The notes under the pieces: model-generated
The model's input: the letters and a program-made list of their open reading frames with translations, nothing else
Databases searched by the model: none
Told to the model about the DNA's origin: nothing
Assembly: GCF_900176365.1 (NCBI RefSeq)
Contig: NZ_FWXY01000027.1
Coordinates: 1 to 50,717, forward strand
DNA length: 50,717 bases
Origin: Desulfocicer vacuolatum DSM 3385
GTDB taxonomy: Bacteria > Desulfobacterota > Desulfobacteria > Desulfobacterales > Desulfobacteraceae
Reading direction: 5' to 3'
In this document: positions 16,188-27,447 of the stretch, piece by piece
Position numbering within the stretch: position 1 is the first letter of the stretch
Layout: each line of letters opens with the position of its first letter
Made by a program: the position numbers and the translations under genes

Positions 16188-17519
16188 TCATCTTTTTTGC
16201 CAAGTATTGAAGCATAATGAGCAAAGATACCATGAAAAAAGGAGTGAAACCGCCAACACTATTATTGCATCCATGATGATTTTCTTTAATTCGGACAAAA
16301 GAACTTTCTTTGAAATAGTGATGGAAATATACCCTGCAATATCGGCGGAGTCCCCAGCCCCCGAGGAGCTATGACCAAGGGTAATACTCTGGTGATATTG
16401 TGATTCCTTGGGCCAAGGGGTAGTACGAACAGATTTAAATGCATCTTCCCCATCTTTTTTCACAACAAAAGAACCCTTTTTATCTGCTTTGTACAGTGGA
16501 AACAGGTCTGAATCCAACAGGATGATATCACTTAATTCCGGTGAGGCCATTATGATTTCTCCCAATGTTTTTTCCATCATGAAGATTCGATTCAGTGCAA
16601 TTCCTTTGCTGAGAATAAAGTTAATGTCTTCCCCTAAAAGGCTGCCCACCACGCCGGTTTTTTCCCGGGTGATCTCAAGGTAACAATTTTTAAAGGAGTT
16701 GGTATTAAGCAATGCAAATAAAATCTGTGCCAGCACAAGGACCATGAGAATGGCCCCTGAAGCCTCTTTTCTGGAAAATCCTTTCCGGCGGGAACCCCGG
16801 GAAATGGGCTTGAAAAAAAAAATAAGCAGCACCGTCAGCCCCCCCAGTAAAATCAGCCCTGCCAATTGCAATTTTTCAATTAAAACGTTATGGATAAAGG
16901 TATTGACCTGGGCCTCGGGTAATATAATAATAAGTGTTCCCATCTGGGATTTATTTTTTTCAATGGGCAAGCCAATATAAAATTTACTGTTAAATTTATA
17001 ATAATTTTTGACCATGTTTTCATCCGCCCCATCAAGGGTGAAAACAGTTTTAAAATAGGTGGACACCTCCGAAGGAAGTTGTTGGTGGATCAAAGAAGGT
17101 TCTGTACTGTAATAAATCTGATTATCGGGTAAGGCCAATGAAACAGAGAGATTGGAATAGGCTCTTATAAGCTCTATTTTTTTAAAAAAACTAAAACAAT
17201 TCTTTTTTGTCAAATGCTCTCTGGTCTCCAGAAGAAGGGAGTTTAAACCAAAATATCTATCAATTGTTTTGCCAAACCTCAGTGATTTTTCAATGTTTCT
17301 TTTTAAATCATTTCCAATGGCAGAATATTTGGAAAAAGTAGAACCCACATAAATATCTTCAAGGGAATTTAAATTCAACAGGGTATTAAAGCCCAAGGCC
17401 AACATAAGCAAAAGAATGGAAACGACAATTAGTTTTATTTTTATGCCATTCTCATAGGTAGATGATGACATTCTTTCATATATCATACTCATAATAGGGG
17501 GAAATATCTCATTTTTCAA
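16188..17519 (-). CDS. Four-TM protein with two copies of the periplasmic sensor module
   Basis: About 443 aa with TMs near residues 27-50, 220-240, 253-272 and 412-432. Each pair of TMs encloses one sensor module. Copy 1 reads SLEDIYVGS, LKRNIEKSLRFGKTIDR; copy 2 reads SFKNCYLEI, LGEDINFILSKGIALNR, MEKTLGEII. Both match the modules in the genes at 9480 and 10496. No cytosolic enzymatic or DNA-binding domain exists; the only cytosolic part of note is a basic loop between TM2 and TM3 (GSRRKGFSRKE). It may act as a membrane receptor for the ParA-type ATPase encoded immediately upstream. The start is uncertain: TTG 17519 overlaps the parA stop by 4 bases, while ATG 17492 is the first ATG. Confidence 0.75.
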   Translation of the reverse strand: MKNEIFPPIMSMIYERMSSSTYENGIKIKLIVVSILLLMLALGFNTLLNLNSLEDIYVGSTFSKYSAIGNDLKRNIEKSLRFGKTIDRYFGLNSLLLETREHLTKKNCFSFFKKIELIRAYSNLSVSLALPDNQIYYSTEPSLIHQQLPSEVSTYFKTVFTLDGADENMVKNYYKFNSKFYIGLPIEKNKSQMGTLIIILPEAQVNTFIHNVLIEKLQLAGLILLGGLTVLLIFFFKPISRGSRRKGFSRKEASGAILMVLVLAQILFALLNTNSFKNCYLEITREKTGVVGSLLGEDINFILSKGIALNRIFMMEKTLGEIIMASPELSDIILLDSDLFPLYKADKKGSFVVKKDGEDAFKSVRTTPWPKESQYHQSITLGHSSSGAGDSADIAGYISITISKKVLLSELKKIIMDAIIVLAVSLLFSWYLCSLCFNTWQKR

Positions 17520-18460
17520 ACAATGGACTTATCATTATTTTCTGCAATGCGTTTGACAAGCTCTCTGTACTCGGAAGAGGCTGTGGATCCCGGTGCAAAC
17601 TCAAAGATCGTTTTACCAAAGGAGGGGGCTTCGGAAAGACTGTCGCAGTAACGAATGGGCTGACACATGGCTTCTGGATATAATTTTTTAAGCTCAGAGT
17701 AAAGTTTTTCCGGCCCCTTTATGCGGGCATCCATAAACGTGGGGACAATATATTTTAAACGAACATCATTGCGATACTTCTGGATGGAACCCAGACTTCT
17801 CATGAACTCGGATAACCCGTGCAGGGACATGACTTCCAAGGCCACCGGGATCAGCACCTCTGTGGCATAAAATAACACATTAACAATAAGCTGATCCCAC
17901 CCGGGAGCTGTATCAATGATAATAAAATCATACTCAGATTCCAAGGGTTTCAGGGCCTCGGACAAGGCCCATTCTGCACCAAAGCTTTTACGGTCAATCA
18001 TGCGTTTAATGCCTGCAAGGGATTTTCCCCCACTCAAAAGCCAGAGATTTTTTCTGGCAGAGAGAATACACTCCTTTGGGGGTAATTCTTTGGTGAGAAG
18101 TTCGGTGAGGCCTGCCACCGGTTTTTTTCCCAGCATATATGCCGATTGTCCCTGGGTATCTGTGTCCACCAGCAGCACCTTATATCCAGCCAGGGCAAGC
18201 CCTGCACTAAGGTTCACCGAAGTTGTGGTTTTCCCCACCCCCCCCTTGCTCAGGGTGACACATATTTTCCGGGTCGTTGTGCCCTCGGTATCATCTTCCG
18301 TTACCGGGCCAGGTTGCACAAGTTTATTCAAATGAACCGGAAATTTATATTTGCATACCTTGCAGGTGGCGGAAACATTCCGACCGGAATCAATATATTT
18401 TTTCAAGGTGTCTGGATTAACTCGATGTTTCCTGGAACATTTTGGACAAACAATAATCAT
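17516..18460 (-). CDS. ParA/MinD-family ATPase with N-terminal zinc ribbon
   Basis: A 314-aa protein. Residues 1-45 hold a zinc-ribbon-like pair (CPKC and CKVCKYKFPV). The ParA domain follows: deviant Walker A KGGVGKTTTSVNLS with the signature Lys, VLLVDTDTQGQS (Walker A' region) and YDFIIIDTAPGWD (Walker B). In the family, ATP-dependent dimers bind DNA or membrane surfaces and position cargo. No parB or parS-type gene is adjacent, and the neighbours are signalling proteins, so chromosome or plasmid partition is unlikely; positioning of a receptor or transporter cluster is more plausible. The ATG at 18460 overlaps the stop of the upstream 44-aa ORF (TGATG). A GTG at 18463 is an alternative. 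Confidence 0.88.
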   Translation of the reverse strand: MIIVCPKCSRKHRVNPDTLKKYIDSGRNVSATCKVCKYKFPVHLNKLVQPGPVTEDDTEGTTTRKICVTLSKGGVGKTTTSVNLSAGLALAGYKVLLVDTDTQGQSAYMLGKKPVAGLTELLTKELPPKECILSARKNLWLLSGGKSLAGIKRMIDRKSFGAEWALSEALKPLESEYDFIIIDTAPGWDQLIVNVLFYATEVLIPVALEVMSLHGLSEFMRSLGSIQKYRNDVRLKYIVPTFMDARIKGPEKLYSELKKLYPEAMCQPIRYCDSLSEAPSFGKTIFEFAPGSTASSEYRELVKRIAENNDKSIV

Positions 18461-18594
18461 CACAATGTTTCCTTTTTCAATGTTTCAAGAATCGCATCAA
18501 CGGCAATGGTCGCAATCCTCTCCATGGAAATTCCAGCGTCTGCCCCCGGAGACGTCTTAATTTTACGGTCCATGATATCTTTTTTATTTGTCAT
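18460..18594 (-). CDS. Unannotated 44-aa protein between PilZ and ParA genes
   Basis: A short ORF of 44 codons beginning MTNKKDIMDRKIKTSPG and ending ILETLKKETL. Its ATG overlaps the stop of the PilZ gene by 4 bases (ATGA), and its stop overlaps the ATG of the ParA gene (TGATG). This double overlap in an otherwise tight operon strongly suggests it is translated. The C-terminal half is predicted amphipathic helix (RIATIAVDAILETLKK). It resembles no family I know. A role as a small adaptor for the ParA-type ATPase is a guess from position. Confidence 0.7.
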   Translation of the reverse strand: MTNKKDIMDRKIKTSPGADAGISMERIATIAVDAILETLKKETL

Positions 18595-19025
18595 TTTTCA
18601 TCGTCTTGGGCCAAGTCAATGTGGCGTTCATTATCTTCAAAGGCCATTGCTTTGAGCCGGGCAACGGCCTCATGTATGTTCACAGTCTGCTCTTCAGTCA
18701 CATCAACCCATTGTATTCCATAAAGCAATTGCCCCGATGGCATGGATGAACAGTGAATCACCCTGCCGGTGAGATTATTCAATTGTATTTTTCCAATATG
18801 CACATTCCAGCCGGGCAGTCTTTCGTCGCATTCAACATCAAGGGACTCATCACAAAGTACACTGATGCCCCCATGACTGATATTTACAAGGGAATATTCT
18901 TTTTTTCCCAGAGATAAATGTACAGAGGCATTATCAGGCACAGGTACTCGAAAGGCCTTGCGCACCGGTGATTCAGCCTCCTTTTCCCCGGAAATGGATT
19001 GAAATAGAATTGACGGTTCCTGCAT
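18591..19025 (-). CDS. PilZ-domain protein (putative c-di-GMP receptor)
   Basis: A 144-aa protein whose residues 20-115 form a PilZ domain: the RxxxR motif in RKAFRVPV and the [DN]xSxxG motif in VNISHGGISV are both present, so cyclic di-GMP binding is expected from the family. No other domain is attached. It heads the minus-strand operon and would bring second-messenger control to the downstream ParA-type ATPase and membrane sensor. The stop codon overlaps the next small ORF. Confidence 0.88.
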   Translation of the reverse strand: MQEPSILFQSISGEKEAESPVRKAFRVPVPDNASVHLSLGKKEYSLVNISHGGISVLCDESLDVECDERLPGWNVHIGKIQLNNLTGRVIHCSSMPSGQLLYGIQWVDVTEEQTVNIHEAVARLKAMAFEDNERHIDLAQDDEK

Positions 19026-19341
19026 TGATCACCCTCCCATCAGACAAACGTTTATGTGCCCACTGCAAAAGGCAAAAGCAAGCACCGTCACCATGCCGAT
19101 GATTCTCAGGCAATGTCTTGGTCTGCCTCTGCCAAGGGGGTCATACTCGCTGGAAACCATATCAAGTATGATTCTCACAGGCAAGCAAAAATCAATGAAA
19201 CAAACAATTGCCAAAGGGCTTTAATTTCAGTGCCGTCATGCACACTTGCCCATCCGGACAAATGGAAATTTCAATCTTAAAACAAATTCATATCCAAAAT
19301 AAGGAGAAAGAACTTTGCATTAATCAAGGCATTTACATCCC
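19026..19341. other. Intergenic region upstream of the PilZ operon, no gene seen
   Basis: No reading frame here has a family match or a good ribosome-binding site. A 61-codon minus-strand frame (19029-19214) looks random. The region must hold the promoter of the PilZ operon, but none is obvious. Confidence 0.4.
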
Positions 19342-19518
19342 GGCAATCCAAAATTTCGTTCCATTTTTTTCTTGATCCGCCCCCAAAACAAATAAAATTT
19401 AACGAATAAGGCCAATTACTTACACATTCAAATTCCTGTAAAAATGAAATTTTAGTTCCAGACAGCAAAAGTTTTTGAAACATTGGGCTTGATATTATCT
19501 GATATTAAATTCAACCTC
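19342..19518 (+). promoter_or_regulatory. Conserved upstream module, copy 1 (before the cNMP/oadGB operon)
   Basis: Three blocks in fixed order are shared with 37018-37196: GGCAATCC followed by TTCGTTCCA (19355-19363), TTAGTTCCA (19452-19460), and a 40-base block (19479-19518) that is 34/40 identical to its counterpart. The two GTTCCA boxes are 97 bases apart here and 99 in copy 2. It lies about 300 bases before the cNMP-binding gene. The rest of the gap (19519-19816) shows no gene. Shared regulation by the LytTR kinase is an inference. Confidence 0.55.
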
Positions 19519-19816
19519 CAGGTACATTCAATTTCATAATGAATTTTAAAAATTGCAACCACTTTCCAAAACTGCCTGACTCTGTCTTTATTTTACCGGC
19601 CCCACCGGCCCCAAAAAATTTTCAACGCGTATTTTAATAGAGCTGAAAAGAAATTTTTTAACAAATTAAAGAGGGAAAAAATGCAGACTCTTTAAAGCAA
19701 TCCCATGGGAATTTAGATAAAAGTCCGCATTAAAGAAGATGCGATAAACCAAACAAATGAAATGAACCCAATTAACCTTCAACATTAAAACCTTTTTAAA
19801 CAAAAATGGGGAAACA

Positions 19817-20266
19817 ATGTCTGAAAAATTAGAGATTCTGAAAAAAAGCACTGTTTTCAGCTCCCTTGCACCGGCTGATTTCAAAGTTCTGGAATCGCTC
19901 ATGGAGAAACACACTATCCAGGAAGGAGAGACCCTTGCAACAGCAAAAGAGAGGGCAACCCGGTTTTTTATCCTGTCATCAGGAACCCTTCTCATCGCCA
20001 TGGATGAAGGTAACGCTGTTGTTGTGGATCGTCCCGGCGATTTCATCGGCATGGAACTTCTTTCATCAAAGGGAAAATACATTAACACAGTAACTGCCCT
20101 GGAAAACGGCGACGTATTTGCCATAAAAAGAGACGATTTTCTTGATCTTATCCAGGAAGATTCATTGCCGGCAGAAACCATCATGCAACACTGGAACTCC
20201 TTTCTGGAAGAAAAGTTCCCCTTTGTGGAGCAAAAGGAGACACCTGATATGGCGTATCACTACTAA
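19817..20266 (+). CDS. Cyclic-nucleotide-binding-domain protein without DNA-binding domain
   Basis: A 149-aa single cNMP-binding domain of the CRP fold (LKKSTVFSSLAPADFKVLESL at the start, FFILSSGTLLIAM, PGDFIGMELL). It lacks the helix-turn-helix of CRP/FNR proteins, so it is not itself a transcription factor. It begins the plus-strand group with oadG-like and oadB-like genes (14 bases to the next gene), suggesting a regulatory subunit or a stand-alone ligand sensor for the membrane decarboxylase; this is inference. Ligand residues typical of cAMP sites are not clear, so the ligand may be something else. GGGGAAAC lies before the ATG. Confidence 0.82.
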   Translation: MSEKLEILKKSTVFSSLAPADFKVLESLMEKHTIQEGETLATAKERATRFFILSSGTLLIAMDEGNAVVVDRPGDFIGMELLSSKGKYINTVTALENGDVFAIKRDDFLDLIQEDSLPAETIMQHWNSFLEEKFPFVEQKETPDMAYHY

Positions 20267-20280
20267 ACGGAGGTAATATT

Positions 20281-20703
20281 TTGTACGGTGTAGAAGCAAT
20301 TTCAATTAACAACGGCTGGGCAATATCAGTGGTGGGGGTATCCATTGTTTTCACAGGGCTTATGCTCCTGTCTCTGTCCATCTCCCGGCTCCACAAAATT
20401 TTAAACATCTGGGACAACCGGAACGACCTTAAAATTTTCCGGAAAAAAACGCAGGAGGAACCCCAAAACAATCTCCTGCCCTTTACCGAAAAAAATAAAA
20501 TCTCAGCATATCATTTTCGCCTGCTGATCAAAACCATGGATGATCCCTTCTCCCTTCAACGGCTCCTTTACCTGGCCAAAATCAGCGGCCTTGATCGTCC
20601 CCATTCAAACCTGTGCCGTTTAATCAAAGCCGGGATCATCAAATCTGACCATAAGGGGAAGTATTTTTTTAACAGAGAAGCATTTAACAAACTGGCTTCC
20701 TAA
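20281..20703 (+). CDS. OadG-like gamma subunit of a Na+-translocating decarboxylase
   Basis: A 140-aa protein with one N-terminal TM, GWAISVVGVSIVFTGLMLL, that matches the OadG/sodium-pump-decarboxylase gamma family. The C-terminal part is soluble, about 100 residues, ending with a winged-helix-like segment (LYLAKISGLDRPHSNLCRLI), which is longer than in simple OadG. In the family the gamma subunit anchors the carboxyltransferase to the membrane beta subunit. The start is TTG at 20281, with a strong GGAGG 7 bases upstream. It lies directly before the beta-subunit gene. Confidence 0.75.
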   Translation: MYGVEAISINNGWAISVVGVSIVFTGLMLLSLSISRLHKILNIWDNRNDLKIFRKKTQEEPQNNLLPFTEKNKISAYHFRLLIKTMDDPFSLQRLLYLAKISGLDRPHSNLCRLIKAGIIKSDHKGKYFFNREAFNKLAS

Positions 20704-20745
20704 AAAACAAAACAACCCAAAAAAGGAGCAAATAGAGGCAGATAT

Positions 20746-21873
20746 ATGGAAACTCTTTTTTTAGATTTTTTTCACAACACAGGTTTCTTTTTGTGTGACT
20801 ACCGCAACATCATCATGATTCTTGTGGGAATGCTCTTTATTTATTTGGGCATTGCAAAGGATTACGAGCCATTGCTACTGGTTCCCATCGGTTTTGGAAT
20901 GCTCATGGGAAACATCCCTGTTTTTAAAGGGCTTGGGCTTGGTATCTACGAAAATAACAGTGTCTTGCACTATCTATATCTGGGCGTTACCCAGGGAATT
21001 TATCCCCCTTTGATTTTTCTTGGCATCGGTGCCATGACCGATTTTTCCACCCTGCTTGCCCGGCCGGTTCTCATGTTGTTGGGTGCTGCGGCCCAGGCAG
21101 GTATATTCATCACCTTTCTGGGTGCCCTGGCCCTGGGATTTACCCCCCATGAGGCAGCCTCCATCGGTATCATCGGCGGTGCTGACGGCCCCACGGCCAT
21201 ATTTCTTACGGCAAAACTTGCACCCACACTCATAGGCCCCATTGCCGTTGCAGCGTACTCGTACATGGCCCTTGTACCGGTTATTCAGCCCCCCATCATG
21301 CGGCTTTTAACCTCAAGAAAAGAACGCCTCATCCGCATGGAAGAGCCCCGGGAAGTAACCAAACGTGAAAAAATGCTATTTCCCATTGTGGCATTCCTGC
21401 TCTGCTGCTTTCTGGCTCCGGCGGCCCTGCCCCTTCTTGGTATGCTCTGCTTTGGCAACCTTTTAAAGGAAGCTGTTGTCACAGAAAGACTTGCCGTGGC
21501 TGCCAGAACATCCATCATTGACTCGGTGACCATACTCCTTGGGGTTACCGTGGGGGCCAGCACCCAGGGGGATGTGTTCCTCACCACCAAATCAGTGGGT
21601 ATTTTCTTTCTTGGTGCCCTCTCCTTTTGCATCGCAACGGCCTGCGGGCTTATGTTTGCAAAATTCATGAACCTGTTTCTCAAGGAGAAAATAAATCCCC
21701 TTTTAGGTGCTGCAGGTGTATCTGCCGTGCCGGACTCCGCAAGGGTGGTTCAGGTGGTGGGGCAACGGGAAGATCCCACCAATTTTCTTCTCATGCACGC
21801 CATGGCACCTAATATATCAGGTGTCATTGGATCGGCCATCGCTGCCGGTGTTCTCTGGAGCTTTATGTCCTGA
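20746..21873 (+). CDS. Na+-translocating decarboxylase beta subunit (OadB/MmdB/GcdB)
   Basis: A 375-aa polytopic membrane protein of the normal family length. Diagnostic segments are GGADGPTAIFLTAKLAP and, near the end, AAGVSAVPDSARVVQVVG and NFLLMHAMAPNISGVIGSAI. The beta subunit decarboxylates carboxybiotin and pumps Na+ across the inner membrane. Partner alpha-type and biotin domains are encoded 20 kb away at 41774, and MmdA at 39457, so either oxaloacetate or methylmalonyl-CoA could be the substrate of the assembled pump. Adjacent malic enzyme and PFOR suggest a role at the C4/C3 node. AAAGGAGC precedes the ATG at a long spacing. Confidence 0.92.
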   Translation: METLFLDFFHNTGFFLCDYRNIIMILVGMLFIYLGIAKDYEPLLLVPIGFGMLMGNIPVFKGLGLGIYENNSVLHYLYLGVTQGIYPPLIFLGIGAMTDFSTLLARPVLMLLGAAAQAGIFITFLGALALGFTPHEAASIGIIGGADGPTAIFLTAKLAPTLIGPIAVAAYSYMALVPVIQPPIMRLLTSRKERLIRMEEPREVTKREKMLFPIVAFLLCCFLAPAALPLLGMLCFGNLLKEAVVTERLAVAARTSIIDSVTILLGVTVGASTQGDVFLTTKSVGIFFLGALSFCIATACGLMFAKFMNLFLKEKINPLLGAAGVSAVPDSARVVQVVGQREDPTNFLLMHAMAPNISGVIGSAIAAGVLWSFMS

Positions 21874-22004
21874 GCCGGACCTTTATTTGAAATTATCAGT
21901 ACTGATCTGAAACCCCAAAATTTCTCTTACTCTTTTGCCCCAAAAACGTAGAAGATTAAAGATAAAGATAAAAATCTAAGACTCATATTAAGGATTATTA
22001 AAAG

Positions 22005-23303
22005 ATGGAACGCTTTAAAAAGGACGTATTAAACTATCATTGCACCCCTGTAGCCGGCAAAATCCAGGTCATGCCCACCAAACCGTGCCAGACCGCAGAT
22101 GATCTCTCCATGGCATATACCCCCGGGGTGGCCCTGCCTGTTCAGGAAATCGCGGCAGATCCCAGTACAGCAAGGCTGCATACCAGCCGCCAGAACCTGG
22201 TGGCTGTGATATCCAACGGTACGGCCATCCTGGGACTGGGAAATCTTGGTGCCCTGGCCAGTAAACCGGTTATGGAAGGCAAAGGCGTGTTGTTTAAACG
22301 ATTTGCCGACGTGGATGTGTTTGATATCGAACTTAATACCGAAGACCCCAAAAAACTAATAGACATCGTTAAAATCATGGAGCCCACCTTTGGCGGCGTT
22401 AATCTTGAAGATATCAAGGCCCCTGAATGCTTTGAAATCGAAGAAACTTTGATTGATATTTGCAATATCCCTGTTTTCCATGATGATCAGCACGGCACAG
22501 CCATCATATGCGCTGCAGGTCTTGTCAATGCCCTGGAAATCACCGGCAAAAAAGCAGAAGAGATCAAAGTGGTGTTCAACGGTGCCGGTGCCGCAGGTAT
22601 CTCCTGCGCAAAACTTTTCATCTCCCTGGGTGTCAAATATGAAAATCTTGCCATGTGCGATTCCAGGGGCGTCATCTACAAAGGGCGTGCAAAGGGCATG
22701 AACAAGTACAAGGAAATTTTTGCCCTGGATACAGATCTTAGAACCCTTGAGGATGCCATGAAAGGTTCGGATGTATTCATCGGAGTTTCACAAAAGGATG
22801 TTGTAACCCGGGAAATGTTGCTCTCCATGGCCAAGGACCCCATTGTGTTTGCCATGGCCAACCCAGATCCTGAAATCAGTTATGCCCTTGCCACAGCCAC
22901 CAGGGACGATGTCATCATGGCCACGGGCCGGTCTGATTTTCCCAACCAGATTAACAATGTCCTGGGTTTTCCCTACATCTTTAGAGGAGCCCTGGATGTG
23001 GGGGCCACCAAAATTTCCGAAGGCATGAAACTTGCCGCAGCCAAGGCCCTGGCCGCCCTTGCAAAAGAACCGGTGCCCCAGGTGGTAAAAGATGCCTATA
23101 ACGGCCGGGAATTTTCCTTTGGCAAAAATTACATTGTACCCAAACCTTTTGATCCAAGGGTGATCGAATGGGAATCTGTTGCAGTGGCCAAAGCAGCCAT
23201 TGAAGAGGGACTTGCCACCAACCCCATTAAGGATTGGGATGCCTATGCCTCATCCTTGAGAGCCAGAATGGAAAAATTCTGGTGCCGGTCCGAGCTTAAC
23301 TGA
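22005..23303 (+). CDS. Malic enzyme (NAD(P)-dependent, oxaloacetate-decarboxylating)
   Basis: A 432-aa enzyme converting malate to pyruvate and CO2 with reduction of NAD(P)+. Seen: the MAYTPGVALPVQEI segment, LGLGNLGALASKPVMEGK, the metal-binding region FGGVNLEDIKAPECFEIE, VFHDDQHGTAI, the Rossmann motif NGAGAAGISCAKL and FAMANPDPEI. The length and the lack of a phosphotransacetylase tail fit the short prokaryotic (MaeB catalytic core) type; the cofactor preference cannot be read. It lies between oadB-like and PFOR genes, 131 bases after the former and 105 before the latter, and links the dicarboxylic acids made from propionate to pyruvate. Confidence 0.95.
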   Translation: MERFKKDVLNYHCTPVAGKIQVMPTKPCQTADDLSMAYTPGVALPVQEIAADPSTARLHTSRQNLVAVISNGTAILGLGNLGALASKPVMEGKGVLFKRFADVDVFDIELNTEDPKKLIDIVKIMEPTFGGVNLEDIKAPECFEIEETLIDICNIPVFHDDQHGTAIICAAGLVNALEITGKKAEEIKVVFNGAGAAGISCAKLFISLGVKYENLAMCDSRGVIYKGRAKGMNKYKEIFALDTDLRTLEDAMKGSDVFIGVSQKDVVTREMLLSMAKDPIVFAMANPDPEISYALATATRDDVIMATGRSDFPNQINNVLGFPYIFRGALDVGATKISEGMKLAAAKALAALAKEPVPQVVKDAYNGREFSFGKNYIVPKPFDPRVIEWESVAVAKAAIEEGLATNPIKDWDAYASSLRARMEKFWCRSELN

Positions 23304-26906
<3,603 letters not shown>

Positions 26907-27087
26907 TACAATTACCGGTATCCTTCATTGTCCGATGTTTACACCTTTTAAATCACTAACCTCATGCTTCAGAGTTTTCATTCCCGCCAAGGTGTAAATG
27001 ATGTGAGGACATACGAAGGATACCCGGTTACCTTTATGTGCAAAACTCCAGTGTTTCATGTTGATATATTGGAGCGGGTTCAGGGGA

Positions 27088-27175
27088 GGGGTCAGGCTTG
27101 GCTTATGGGCATTATCTTTGAAATTCTCGACTTGTATAGACGGGGAATAATGCCCATAAGGCCAGGCCTGACCCC
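27088..27175. repeat. Long hairpin with GGGGTCAGGC/GCCTGACCCC ends
   Basis: The arms at 27088-27115 and 27147-27175 pair over about 28 positions with one bulge (both contain CTTATGGGCATTAT or its complement), around a loop of about 30 bases. The outer GGGGTCAGGC/GCCTGACCCC is the same as in the core of the 183-bp elements, and half of it (CCTGACCCC) recurs at 29211-29219. This recalls REP-type hairpins mobilised by REP-associated tyrosine transposases; none is encoded here. Confidence 0.65.
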
Positions 27176-27196
27176 ATTTTTTATAACTGCCATGTC

Positions 27197-27396
27197 TTGG
27201 CGGATACAACGAATATTACAATGGTATCATACCGCCGCCCCCCCGATGGGCAATGGGCCCGGACCGGAACTGTAGACAGCTCAATTGTCCGGTTCCTATT
27301 GCCCATCGGGGGGGCGGCTCTGCCTTAGGTTGCCTTGGAGGCTGCCTGCCATGGGCAAATCATATTGGGATTTGAGCTGCCCACAACAAAGCATGA
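27197..27396. repeat. Composite palindromic repeat, modules C and A
   Basis: Module C has a perfect 20-bp stem (27235-27254 with 27298-27317; arm CCGCCCCCCCGATGGGCAAT), with CCGGACCGGAACTG in the inner part. Module A follows (27346-27396, TGGGCA and TGCCCACAAC arms). The rest of the 26907-27447 gap, outside this and the hairpin at 27088, shows no gene. The strong hairpins separate PFOR from metV and may end or process the transcript. Confidence 0.75.
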
Positions 27397-27447
27397 AAAA
27401 CCAATGGTTCACACGAGTTTTTCTTACAAAACAATGAAGGAGGATTC

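Noticed and set aside
17516-18460. Plasmid partition locus
   Set aside because: The ParA-type ATPase has no ParB gene, centromere repeats or replication gene nearby; neighbours are signalling proteins.
19029-19214. 61-codon minus-strand frame before the PilZ gene
   Set aside because: Hydrophobic end but no ribosome-binding site, no relatives recognised, and composition like the non-coding surroundings.
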